DNA from: Acidobacteriota bacterium | Lineage (GTDB): Bacteria; Acidobacteriota; Terriglobia; UBA7540 | Length of the DNA stretch: 35,579 bases | Reading direction: 5' to 3' | NCBI GenBank assembly: GCA_003171295.1 | Contig: PMYF01000907.1 | Coordinates: 1 to 35,579, forward strand | In this document: in pieces, positions 9,158 to 19,049 of the stretch | How positions within the stretch are numbered: the stretch's first letter is position 1 | Layout: each line of letters begins with the position of its first letter | The notes under the pieces: model-generated | Told to the model about the DNA's origin: nothing | Database searches by the model: none | What the model saw: only the letters and a program-made list of their open reading frames with translations | Program-made: the position numbers and the translations under genes

Positions 9158-12009
9158 ATGTCAGAGAAGCCTGAAGACAAAGCGCGGAAAACCATCGACC
9201 AACTCCTTAATGCTGCCGGTTGGGCGATTCAAGACACCAGCGAGGCGAACGTCTCAGCCAGCCGTGGTGTGGCCATCCGCGAATTCCCGCTCAAATCGGG
9301 CTATGGCTTTGCCGACTATCTTCTTTATGTGGATGGCGCTCTGGCGGGCGTCGTCGAGGCCAAGAAAGAGGGCGAAACCCTCACCGGATACGAGATTCAG
9401 ACGGAGAAATACAGTGTGGGCCTGCCGGACGTTTTGAAGCCGTACCGCAAGCCGCTCCCTTTTTGCTATCAGAGTACCGGCATCGAGACCCGCTTCACGA
9501 ACCTCATGGAGCCCGACGCGCGCAGCCGGCCTGTGTTTGCGTTTCATCGCTCCGAAACGTTTACCGACTGGCTCATAGACGAATCAAAGAAGCCTGGCTC
9601 AACCTTGCGTGCCCGCCTCAAGCACATGCCGCCGCTCAATGAAGAAAAACTCTGCCCGCGCAAATCAAAGCAATTCGTAACCTGGAGGATTCGCTTGCCC
9701 ATGGCCGTCCCCGCGCCCTGATTCAGATGGCCAGCGGCGGAGGGAAAACCTTTACCGCCTGTAATTTCTGCTACCGGCTCATCAAGCACGCGGGCGCACA
9801 ACGCATTCTCTTCCTCGTGGACCGCAACAATCTCAGGCGGCAGGCTAAAGGCGAGTTTGAGCAGTTTACCACCCCGGAAGAGCACCGCAAATTCACGGAG
9901 CTGTACAACGTCCAGCACCTGAAATCGAACAAGCTCGACCCCGTCAGCAAGGTTTGCATCACCACCATCCAGCGGCTCTTTTCCATGCTGAAGGGCGAGG
10001 AGGAATTGGACCCGGAGATTGAAGAGAAACCCCTGGGCAGCCTGGAGTCTCTCATTAAGAAGCCGGTACCGGTCAGTTATAACCCCGCCATTCCGATTGA
10101 ATTCTTCGATTTCATCGTGGTGGATGAGTGCCACCGCTCCATCTATAACCTCTGGCGGCAAGTGCTGGAGTATTTTGATTCTTTCCTCATTGGTCTTACC
10201 GCCACACCGTCCCTACAAACGCTGGGCTTCTTCAACCAGAATCTGGTTTCCGAGTACACCCGTGAGCAGGCCGTCGCCGATGGCGTCAACGTCGGCTTCG
10301 ACGTTTATCGCATCCGCACGGTGGTGAGCGAATACGGCTCCACCGTCGTCGCCGGACTCTGGGTGGATAAGCGCGACCGCCAATCGCGCAAAGTCCGCTG
10401 GGAGCAGCTTGACCAGGACTTTACGTACGCCTCCCAGCAGTTGGACCAGGACGTGGTGGCGCCAGACCAAATCCGCACCATCATCCGCACCTTCAAGGAA
10501 AGGCTCTTCACGGATATTTTCCCCGGCCGCACCGAAGTGCCCAAGACGCTGATTTTCGCCAAGGACGATAGCCACGCCGAAGACATTGTGAACATCGTGC
10601 GCGAGGAATTCGGAAAGGGAAACGATTTCTGCCAAAAGATCACCTACCGCACGGGCACGGTGCGGGTTCCGGTTAAGAAGAAGCTCCCCGACGGCACAGA
10701 GGTGGAAGAGTTTGTCTACAAGAACATCGGCGCCGTCACGGCGGAAGAGCTTTTGACATCGTTCCGCAACAGCTATTTTCCGCGCATTGCCGTGAGCGTG
10801 GATATGATTGCCACGGGCACTGACGTGCGCCCGCTCGAATGCGTCATGTTCCTGCGCGAAGCTAAGAGCCGTTCGCTTTTCGAGCAAATGACGGGGAGAG
10901 GCACGCGCGTGGTGACCGCGACCGAGTTGAAGGCGGTTACTCCCGACGCCGATGCCAAAACCCATTTCATCATTGTGGATGCCGTGGGAGTTTGCGAGAC
11001 CGAACTGGTTGACAGCCACCCACTCGAAAAGAAGCCCAGCGTGAGCTTTGAAAAGCTGTTGGATGCTGTCGCCTTCGGCAATCGCGAAAAGGATGTGCTG
11101 TCGTCGCTGGCTTCACGGCTCGCCCGGCTCGACCGCCAGCTTAACAAAGAAGACCAGCAGATCATTGCGGGGGTGGCGGGCGGCAAACCCCTCTCGGCCA
11201 TTACCCATGGTCTTGTGGACGCCCTCGACTCGGACAACCAGATCGAAGCCGCCAGGAAAGCTACGGGTGTTGAAGAGCCGCCGCCCGAGGCGATAGAGAA
11301 AGCCGCAACAGCACTCCTCGCCGAAGCCGCCAAGCCCCTGGCCACCAATCCCGCTCTTCGCAACAAGCTGATTGAGTTGAAGAAGTCCTACGAGCAAACC
11401 ATCGATACCATCACCAAGGATGAAGTGCTCGAAGCCGGATTTTCTGCTGCCGCCAAAGAAAAAGCCCGCTCTGTAGTCGAATCGTTCGAGAAGTTCATTC
11501 AGGAACATAAGGATGAAATCACCGCGCTGCAAATCCTCTACAGCCGTCCCTACAGCCAGCGGCTTACTTTGAAGGGAATCAAAGACCTTGCGTCAACTAT
11601 CGAAAAACCGCCGCGCGGCTGGACCCCGCAAGTGCTGTGGCGCGCCTATGAAACCCTGGAAAAATCGAACATGCGCGGGACAGGTTGTAAAGTCTTGGCC
11701 GACATCGTTTCCCTGGTGCGGTTCGCCCTTCATCAAGAAAGTGAGCTCCGGCCCTTTCACGATCAGGTAAATGAACGCTTTGCCCAATGGCTTATGCAGC
11801 AGGAAAAGAATGGCCGAACATTTACTGACGAGCAGCGGCTGTGGCTTGAGGCCATTCGAGATCACATTGCCTCAAGTCTCGCCATCCAAGTGGACGATTT
11901 TGACTATGTTCCCTTTGCCCAACGCGGAGGCTTAGGCAAGGCAACCCAGGTGTTCGGTGCTCAACTGGCGGGTTTGCTAAGTGAGCTTAATGAGACTTTG
12001 GCGGCATGA
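9158..12009 (+). pseudogene. hsdR: Type I restriction enzyme R subunit, split by a one-base deletion near 9654
   Basis: 9158-9721 (SGYGFADYLLYVDGALAGVVEAKKEG; TGYEIQTEKY) and 9727-12009 (IQMASGGGKTF, VVDECHRSIYN, LTATPS, MTGRGTR). Adding one G after 9654 restores ...NEEKLWPAQIKAIRNLEDSLAHGRPRALIQMASGGGKTF. Confidence 0.9.
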
Positions 12010-12320
12010 ATTTCCGCAATAAAACATTTCCACCCGGGAGCTGGACAACATCGACGCTGGGGGAGTTGTGCGAGAAGCCAGAATACGGATGGACGACGAG
12101 TGCCAGCAAAGCGGGCAACATGAAGCTTCTCCGAACTACAGACCTATCAGGAGGAATCGTTGATTGGGAGTCGGTGCCCTATTGCAGGGACAATCCAACG
12201 GATGCTCGCCATTACAGGCTTCATCGCGGTGACATCGTCATCTCTCGGGTCGGATCTGTGGGATTTAGCTTTTTAATTGGTGATTGTCCCGACGCTGCAA
12301 GAGGATCAGAATTACGGTGA
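12006..12320 (+). pseudogene. hsdS: Type I restriction specificity subunit, N-terminal target-recognition stub
   Basis: ATGA overlap with hsdR; SWTTSTLGELCE..YGWTTSAS..NMKLLRTTDLSGGIVDWESVPYC..HYRLHRGDIVISRVGSVGFSFLI is the start of an HsdS TRD, ending after 104 aa. Confidence 0.8.
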
Positions 12321-12438
12321 ACGAGCCCGGGCCTTGGTTTGGTGCCCGTGTTTACGTTAGACCGGACTTGAGAACAGGCGGGTTAGAAACCGAACTAAAC
12401 CGCAGGTATCTTTTCACAAGAAAGGGACGGAGCGACGC

Positions 12439-13062
12439 GTGTGGTTCACTATCTCTGATCTAAGTCTCAAGAAGGCCGATGACCTTGCGGAGTATCGCAA
12501 TGAGACGGAAACACAGATAATAGGTCCGTCGTGGAAGGCTTGTGAGCATGTCCGGAAACGAATCGAAGCGCTTGGCATCTGCTTTACGGAGCATGGGAGA
12601 CTCGATAAGCCAATAACAGACAGCGGACAGATGTTAACTTCCGTCCAATGTACAGTCGATTCGGTAATTCTGCGCGGCATTGCCAAGATTGCCTTTGAAT
12701 ATCTGGTCTACGTGCAGGGGGCCGACATCGCTCTTCTGGAAGACTTCGATCCCATCAGGGGCTTCATTCGACACGGTCACAACCCCGCTTCAACCCCTGT
12801 TTGGCTGAGACGTGACAGAATCCTGGCTGGGGAAACCTCTGCAATCAGATGCACGCGAGGACACGTGCTGACAGTCCAGTGGCCCGCCCTGAGTGACGAC
12901 ATAATGGCTAGGGTTTCCCTCTTCAATGACGCAGTTTACGAAATCAGACTGTGCCACGGATTCGCAGGTATTTGGCGCGATCTTCGGACTGGCCACCACC
13001 TCGATATTGAAAGCGGAGAAGCCACCAGGTTACAGGCCGTCTCAGCGACGCTTTTGATCTAG
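12439..13062 (+). CDS. Uncharacterised protein, probably 5'-truncated or frameshifted
   Basis: 207 aa, GTG start; looks like genuine coding (KKADDLAEYRNETETQIIGPSWKACEHVRKRIEALGI..VDSVILRGIAKIAFEYLVYVQGADIALLEDFDPIRGFIRHG) with no recognised catalytic motif. Confidence 0.55.
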   Translation: MWFTISDLSLKKADDLAEYRNETETQIIGPSWKACEHVRKRIEALGICFTEHGRLDKPITDSGQMLTSVQCTVDSVILRGIAKIAFEYLVYVQGADIALLEDFDPIRGFIRHGHNPASTPVWLRRDRILAGETSAIRCTRGHVLTVQWPALSDDIMARVSLFNDAVYEIRLCHGFAGIWRDLRTGHHLDIESGEATRLQAVSATLLI

Positions 13063-13249
13063 CGCGGCAAGCTGAGGGGAGGGTGACGGCATGGTTCAGG
13101 CTTTGGGCGTTCGTTTTAAGCACATGAGTGTTCTTTGCTTTGGCTCGGCAGCAAGAGTGCCAGATTCTGGATGAACATCCGCACAAATGACCGAACATTA
13201 AGGTCGTTGTGTTGCGCGCTCGCGGCCTCCCTCTTAACACCCAGTGGCC

Positions 13250-14299
13250 TCATAACGACTGCTTGTATGCAATGATGCCCTCGGACAGTGAGCTGATGTA
13301 TTTAGCACCTTCTTCGGATTTGAAGAATGCTGTCTGATCTTCCCACACGTGAGCGCCGCTTACCCCCAATGTGGCTTCTGCCACTGCGCTCATAAGGTTT
13401 TGAAATCGTCTCTTCATCCACGCTTCAAGTTCAGGTCGGTTTTGCCGGCACCAGCCGATCGCTTCATGCATGAGGAAATTCATCCTCGCAGCTTGCGGTG
13501 GATGCGTAAGTTCGTAGATATCATTCAAATCGGGGGCGGGGCGCACAAACAGGTAAGCTCCCACCGCGACGACAACGAGAGCAAAAAGCACTTCATCCTG
13601 AACGCTGGCTTGTTTCGCATCAAGCTTAAGAAGCGTCAACCATGATCTACCCGGGCCGTCAATGAAGTTGGCCAACACGTGATAGATGGAATAGCCGTCG
13701 GCTGTAATTTCCTCAATCTGTAGTTTCATGTTGCCGTTGCAGCCCGTGTCCAGAATCTCATTCGGGAAGACCGTTTCCGCACTCGGCATAGACACATGCC
13801 CGTGAACGTGATGCGTATACTCATGCGCCACAACAAAGGCAGTCAAAAGGTAAAACAGCACGGCGTGAAGCTCGTTGTACTCTTCGTCCGAGGGCCGCAC
13901 ACCCAACAGCGTAGCCACTGTCGCCGACTTGCTCAGACGCTTGCAAACATCCGATATGGCGTAAATTAAGGGAACTGTGATGGCAATGAACGAATAACCC
14001 CCGTACTGGAAAGCGAGGGCATTCTGAATGCTAGAATCCACGTAATCAACATGGAACGGTGGATGGTCAACGTGCTCAGGAACCCCTTGCTTTTCGGTCC
14101 GGAGAGCCTCATTAAATGTTTCCTGAATAGTACGCAGTTGTTCCTGAACGATAGGGGGCAGTCCACTCAGGTCGTTTCTGCCTCTGTATGGCCGGAGATC
14201 TGGGTCTTCGGGTCGTACTGGCGGGATGTAGGGAAAGCGCTCTTGGAAATACCTGCTAAACACGACCTCTGGAGGAACTGCCATTCTCAACTGCCTCAT
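13250..14299 (-). CDS. Putative HExxH zinc metallopeptidase with hydrophobic segment(s)
   Basis: LLTAFVVAHEYTHHVHGHV then EITADGYSIYHVL as a candidate third ligand; 349 aa. Confidence 0.65.
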   Translation of the reverse strand: MRQLRMAVPPEVVFSRYFQERFPYIPPVRPEDPDLRPYRGRNDLSGLPPIVQEQLRTIQETFNEALRTEKQGVPEHVDHPPFHVDYVDSSIQNALAFQYGGYSFIAITVPLIYAISDVCKRLSKSATVATLLGVRPSDEEYNELHAVLFYLLTAFVVAHEYTHHVHGHVSMPSAETVFPNEILDTGCNGNMKLQIEEITADGYSIYHVLANFIDGPGRSWLTLLKLDAKQASVQDEVLFALVVVAVGAYLFVRPAPDLNDIYELTHPPQAARMNFLMHEAIGWCRQNRPELEAWMKRRFQNLMSAVAEATLGVSGAHVWEDQTAFFKSEEGAKYISSLSEGIIAYKQSL

Positions 14300-14467
14300 C
14301 GCTCGCTATACCCACTCTCCGTGAGTGAGTCGATCGCTGTCGCATTTCACTGCAAAAGAGGCCACCCACAGCGAGACGCCTGTATCGTAACACTTTCCCA
14401 CCGCGTCAAAGCGTACGAAACCTGGACCGACGTTTTCACACGTCGATAGCGCTGATAGAATAGGCCG

Positions 14468-14650
14468 ATGAAACTGCATACAAGAAATGGTTTGGCGGAG
14501 AAGCTGTGTTCGACGTGCAAAACGTGGAAACCCCTAACGGATTTCTCTCCGGGCGGGAAGAGCCATCAAGGCTCTGAGGGCGGAGTGCATTGCGAATGTA
14601 AAGCATGTAACGCGAAGCGACACCGGGACCGATACGCTGCCCCGACTTGA
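14468..14650 (+). CDS. Small zinc-ribbon-like protein
   Basis: LCSTCKTWKPLTDFSPGGKSHQGSEGGVHCECKACNAKRHRDRY: CxxC...CxxC pattern of small phage/HNH-associated proteins. Confidence 0.65.
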   Translation: MKLHTRNGLAEKLCSTCKTWKPLTDFSPGGKSHQGSEGGVHCECKACNAKRHRDRYAAPT

Positions 14651-15040
14651 TTTGTCTGATTGAGGCTTAGGAGGGTAGAGTCTCAACAGCGCCGGCGGGG
14701 CCGGGCTTGCCCATTGCGCCAGCCCCCCCTTGGCACCCGCTGCAAAGCAAGACTGAATCGAGAATGCCTGACTCACTCAGAATGGCCCGCCGTGCGCTTT
14801 GCTTGCCATGCAGACGCACGCGGACGGGTCAAGCCATGCAAGAACAGCACCCGCTCGCGTGGCCTCCAGTCGTGTTTGTGACGTGCTTTGTGCCATAACT
14901 CCTCAGATAAGCCCGCGTCCGCAGCAATCCGCAGAGGTGGTGCACAGATCGGGAAATCTCCATTCTCGCCAGTATCCATGCGGCTCCAGCGGTCGTCAGC
15001 AATTTGCTGCTGTTATCGCGTCTTGAACTCCGGAGCAACA

Positions 15041-15072
15041 GGCCGCAGGTTCGAATCCTGCCAGGAGTACCA
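15041..15072 (+). tRNA. 3' tRNA fragment (T-arm, acceptor 3' strand, CCA); no matching 5' half
   Basis: GCAGG-TTCGAAT-CCTGC (15045-15061) followed by CAGGAGT-A-CCA (15062-15072). The complementary 5' acceptor strand ACTCCTG is not found upstream. Confidence 0.65.
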
Positions 15073-15628
15073 ACCTCCTGAAGATGAATGCGTTAGTTCG
15101 TGAATCCGTCGCCCCTAAACTCGTTTGTGCGCATTTCGGATCCGATCGCTTTGGAAGCTACGCATCTTTGGTTCAACGACTTATCAGTTTGAGAGAGCAA
15201 TTGCCAGGAAATCAGCAGATCGAACTCCCCGTGAATTGTAACTGGTTGGAAGATTGAGGCTAAACTCGACCTCGTTTAACGAGTTTTCCTGAGTGTTCCA
15301 AAAGGCCGCGGGTATTCCATAAGTGTTCCTAAAGTCAATGACGAATTTCGAGCGCTGACAACCCGTCTCCAGTAGACATCACGGGCGAGTTCTGGGTTCA
15401 GGATCTGCGCCGGCGGTCGTGAGATAATTTCTGAGTGCGCCTGCATCACGGCCCACTCAGAGGTCGTTGTATCAACTCCTAGACGCGTAGCGCTAACATT
15501 GTTAAGAGGCGTCCTGTACCCCACGATCGAGGCAGTTTAGGAACCCGATCTGGTTTTGGCGAGGGACAAGTAAGCCCTCAAGGCCAGATACCCGTATTGC
15601 GTAATCTGCGCCAGTACCTGTTGTTCAA

Positions 15629-16939
15629 TCAGACGACCAGCGCCGCCACTGGCACCGTGCTGCGTTCTCCGCCGATGACGACGATGCCGGAATCCGTCAC
15701 GTGCCATCCGCGCGCGCGGTCGGCGTCGAGATCGTAGCCGATCAGGGCGTCTTCGGCAACACGGACGTTTTTATCCAGGATGGCGCGGCGCACCTTGGCG
15801 TGGCGACCAATGTCGCAGTTGTCCATGATAACGCAACCTTCCACAAAGGCGCCGGTGTGGACGCGGACGCCGCGTCCGAGAATGGAGTTGCGCACGACAC
15901 CGCCGGATAGAATGCAACCGCCGGATACGATGCTGTCGATGGCCTCGCCGCGGCGCTGGGCCTCGTCGAAGATGAACTTGGCAGGCGGATCGGGGTAGCT
16001 GGTACTGCGCAGTGGCCACTGGCGATTGTAGAGGTTGAGCTCGGGCTTGACGGAGCGCAGGTCCATGTTGGCTTCGTAGTAGGCGTCGATGGTGCCGACA
16101 TCGCGCCAGTAGGGGATGGAGTCTTCGGGCTCGCCGGGGATGCGGTTGGCCCGAAAGTTGTAAGCATAGATGGGGGCGTTGCCGGCGAGCTTGGGCAGAA
16201 TATCCTTGCCGAAATCGTGGTGACTGCCGGGGTCATTGGCGTCGGCCTTGAGCAGATCCACAAGCGTGCGCTTGGAGAAGATGTAGTTGCCCATGGAGGC
16301 GTAGACCTGGGTGGGATCGCCGGGCATGGTCGGCGCATCGGCGTTCTTTTCGTGAAAGGCCAGGATGCGTCCGTCCTCGTTGGCCTCAATGACGCCGAAT
16401 TCGGCGGCGTGCTTTTGGGGCACGGGGATGGCGGCAACGGTCACTTCCGCGTGCCTGGCCATGTGGAAGTCGATCATGCTGGCGATGTTCATGCGGTAAA
16501 TGTGATCGCCGCCGAAGATGGCCACAACGTGCGTATCGGACTGCTGGACGAGGTTGATGTTCTGCAAGATGGCATCGGCAGTACCCTGATACCAGGTTTC
16601 GTCCTCCGAACGCATCTGTGCCGGCACGGGGATGATGAAATGGCTCTTCAGTAGTCCGCTGAACTGCCATCCCTCGCTCAGATGCTGGAGCAGCGACTGG
16701 CTGCGGAACTGGGTGAGCACGTAGATCGAGTTGATACCGGAGTTGATGAAATTGCTGAGGACAAAATCGATGATCCGGTATTTGCCTCCGAAGGGAACCG
16801 CCGGCTTGGCGCGTTCACGAGTGAGGGGAAAGAGCCGGGTTCCCTTACCGCCGGCGAGTACGACACCCAACACGCGGATGCGCAAGGCTCCTTCCCCGGC
16901 GAAGACGGGTTCTTGTTCGGGGATCTTCTTCTTCGGCAA
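15629..16939 (-). CDS. glgC: Glucose-1-phosphate adenylyltransferase
   Basis: [67 protein letters not shown]; 436 aa, apparent TTG start. Confidence 0.95.
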   Translation of the reverse strand: MPKKKIPEQEPVFAGEGALRIRVLGVVLAGGKGTRLFPLTRERAKPAVPFGGKYRIIDFVLSNFINSGINSIYVLTQFRSQSLLQHLSEGWQFSGLLKSHFIIPVPAQMRSEDETWYQGTADAILQNINLVQQSDTHVVAIFGGDHIYRMNIASMIDFHMARHAEVTVAAIPVPQKHAAEFGVIEANEDGRILAFHEKNADAPTMPGDPTQVYASMGNYIFSKRTLVDLLKADANDPGSHHDFGKDILPKLAGNAPIYAYNFRANRIPGEPEDSIPYWRDVGTIDAYYEANMDLRSVKPELNLYNRQWPLRSTSYPDPPAKFIFDEAQRRGEAIDSIVSGGCILSGGVVRNSILGRGVRVHTGAFVEGCVIMDNCDIGRHAKVRRAILDKNVRVAEDALIGYDLDADRARGWHVTDSGIVVIGGERSTVPVAALVV

Positions 16940-17045
16940 TCAGTGCTCCTGAGACAGATGTCCTACACGATTCTATCAGAGCCGAACTTCATTTTCGCAG
17001 TAAACCCCTGTGGGTAGTCAAAACTGTGTCGGACCAGGAATCGTC

Positions 17046-17160
17046 GCGTTGGTAAACCTTTTCATCCTGCGTGTGGTGATACAAGAGGTTAAGCATGTCG
17101 ACGGTCCGGCGTGCTTGGCCGAAGCGTTTGATTCGTCCGAGCCGTTGCTTGTGATCCACT
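17046..17160 (-). pseudogene. SNF2-type helicase C-terminal (motif VI) remnant
   Basis: QRLGRIKRFGQARRTVDMLNLLYHHTQDEKVYQ inside the 16989-17402 minus ORF; helicase motif VI QRxGRIxRxGQ context with unrelated flanks. Confidence 0.6.
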
Positions 17161-17472
17161 ACTCTAATTCCGAGCAGGGGACGGCGGCCCGCGCCGTAAG
17201 TAAAGACAGGAATCAAACTCACGCGTTCGTTTCCTGGAGAGTGCGCCGTGATCCAGGAGTAACCGAAGTGCTGGCGGATCCCGCGACGTCTCGGATAAGC
17301 CGACAATGTTTCCGAGTGGCGAGAAACCACGGTGCTCAGGCCGGCCCTTAGCCCGATTGCTCCAGATAGCCCAATCTGAGGCGAATCGTTGCCCCGCCTC
17401 AACTGGGCACACGCCCAGATTTTCTGCTAACGATTCAAATGCTAAGACATCTATATACCGCGAAGTCTAAGT

Positions 17473-17949
17473 ATGCCCAAGCCCGACACTCTCCAAGGCG
17501 CGCTTGATCTACTCGTGTTGAAAATCCTCTCGCGCCGGCCGCAGTTGCACGGCACTGCCATCATGACCGTGATCCCGGGCATGTCCGACGACGTGCTTCC
17601 CGCCGAGGAGGGATCGCTCTACCCGGCGCTGCACCGGATGGAGGAAGCCGGCTGGATTCGAGCCGAATGGATCACCAAAGACACCGGGCGGCGGGCACGC
17701 CTGTATGAATTGACGGCGGCGGCCCAGAAGCAACCTGCCGCCGAAGAGTCGCGCTTTGCAAATGTGATTCGCGGCGATCGTTTGAGCCAAGAAGTCGACG
17801 AAGAGATCCAGTCGCACATCGAAGAAGCCATCGAGCAGGGCCGCGACCCGGCCGAAGCGCGGAGAGCACTCGGCTTGACGCTACGGCTACGCGAAGAGAG
17901 CCGTGATGTCCGGCTCGCCGCTTGGCTCGACTCGCTGCGCGCCGAATAG
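17473..17949 (+). CDS. PadR-family regulator fused in frame to the N-terminus of an ADOP/MacB-type permease
   Basis: PadR wHTH (TLQGALDLLVLKILS..EEGSLYPALHRMEEAGWIRAEW) followed by FANVIRGDRLSQEVDEEIQSHIEEAIEQGRDPAEARRALG..REESRDVRLAAWLDSLRAE, the soluble N-terminus of acidobacterial ADOP permeases. Confidence 0.75.
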   Translation: MPKPDTLQGALDLLVLKILSRRPQLHGTAIMTVIPGMSDDVLPAEEGSLYPALHRMEEAGWIRAEWITKDTGRRARLYELTAAAQKQPAAEESRFANVIRGDRLSQEVDEEIQSHIEEAIEQGRDPAEARRALGLTLRLREESRDVRLAAWLDSLRAE

Positions 17950-17953
17950 ACGC

Positions 17954-17978
17954 CCGGTCGCGCGTGTAAACGCGCCGG
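17954..17978 (+). terminator. Possible terminator hairpin after the PadR-ADOP ORF
   Basis: GCGCGT-gtaa-ACGCGC (17960-17975) with partial CCG/CGG extension, just after the stop at 17949; no clear T-tract. Confidence 0.3.
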
Positions 17979-18318
17979 TTCGTGCCCACACCCTTGCACG
18001 CGCCCGACGTAGGTGCCTTTAGACTCCTTCAGTACATTCCCCAGAATCTCTTTTGACTGCGCGCTGTGCCGACCGTACTGCTCCTTGGCAAGGCGCTTGG
18101 TTGGTAAAGGCGCTACCGGGAAAAGTGGCCGTACTCGGCATTTCGTTCCAGCCCTACCACCCGACCACTCCCGAATCGTCGCGCACCCTTCCATAACGGG
18201 TTGTGTCCGGACACGGCGTCACTCGGCCGGAACTTCGGATTGCCCATGCGGATTCGTCTTGCAAAACACAAGGCGACAAGGCAGGAGCTGTTTCCCACAA
18301 CGCCGTTTCGGGACAACA

Positions 18319-18723
18319 ATGATCAGGAAGGATCGCTGAACTGAACACAACTTTAGTAGGTGGCTGGGACTGTGCCCGGACAATTGCATCAGCCGCGGCA
18401 AGGTTTTGAAACGCTGAACCCGCAAGGTGGCAAACCGAGGTGCCACCGACTTATAGCTGGCAGCCCAGTGTCTGTTGCGCAGCCGGAGCACCCTGGGAGC
18501 GAATTCCCGCCGCCTTTGCGCCCGGCTGGGAGCCCCCAAAGCCATCACCGCCATGGTCCACAAACTGGCACGCCCCCTGTCTCGAATGCTGAAATACGAC
18601 TAGGCATACGTGGACAAAGGCATAGTCTATTACGAGGAACAATACCGTTAGCATCAAATTAAATGGCTCCAACAACAAGCCGCTGCCTTGAACCCCCAAC
18701 TCGTTCCTCAACTAAGGTTGTGA
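18319..18723 (+). mobile_element. IS110-family transposase C-terminal pseudogene
   Basis: One + frame: TEHNFSRWLGLCPDNCISRGKVLKR*TRKVANRGATDL*LAAQCLLRSRSTLGANSRRLCARLGAPKAITAMVHKLARPLSRMLKYD*AYVDKGIVYYEEQYR*HQIKWLQQQAAALNPQLVPQLRL*. In-frame stops at 18337, 18415, 18454, 18601 and 18649. Confidence 0.85.
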
Positions 18724-19049
18724 GTTGAGTTTCCGGAGAGGCGAAAGGGAGCGGAAAGTGTCGGCCAGCATGTCTTTCATGACCTGCTCCGGTTTTGGCG
18801 AACGACAACCAGTTGATACTAGGCCATTCGAACCCGTTTGGATTCATTCAAAGTCGTAGCCGCCGTTGTATAATAAGCTCTATGGGGGACTGCTTCGCTT
18901 GATTGATTGAGGATGACGGGTGAGTTATCGGGCCTCTGCCTCTGGCCTCCCCCTTAGTCGACCCGACCATAATCACGCAAGCGTCCGAGAGCCGATTCGG
19001 TCAACAGACATGAGGTTGGCGGTAGCTTCGCAGGGCAAAGGAGCATGAG

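Noticed and set aside
10213-11019. 268-aa minus-strand ORF
   Set aside because: Antisense to the hsdR helicase domain, which has clear motifs; shadow ORF.
15062-15080. CAGGAG-taccaac-CTCCTG hairpin overlapping the tRNA fragment
   Set aside because: Short, and can be explained by the tRNA acceptor sequence plus chance.
15084-15257. 57-aa plus ORF MNALVRESVAPKLVCAHFGSDRFGSYASLVQRLISLREQLPGNQQIELPVNCNWLED just after the tRNA fragment
   Set aside because: Protein-like composition, but too short and without a recognised family to support as a gene.
15742-16437. 231-aa minus-strand ORF rich in P/S/T
   Set aside because: Out-of-frame shadow of glgC with low-complexity composition.
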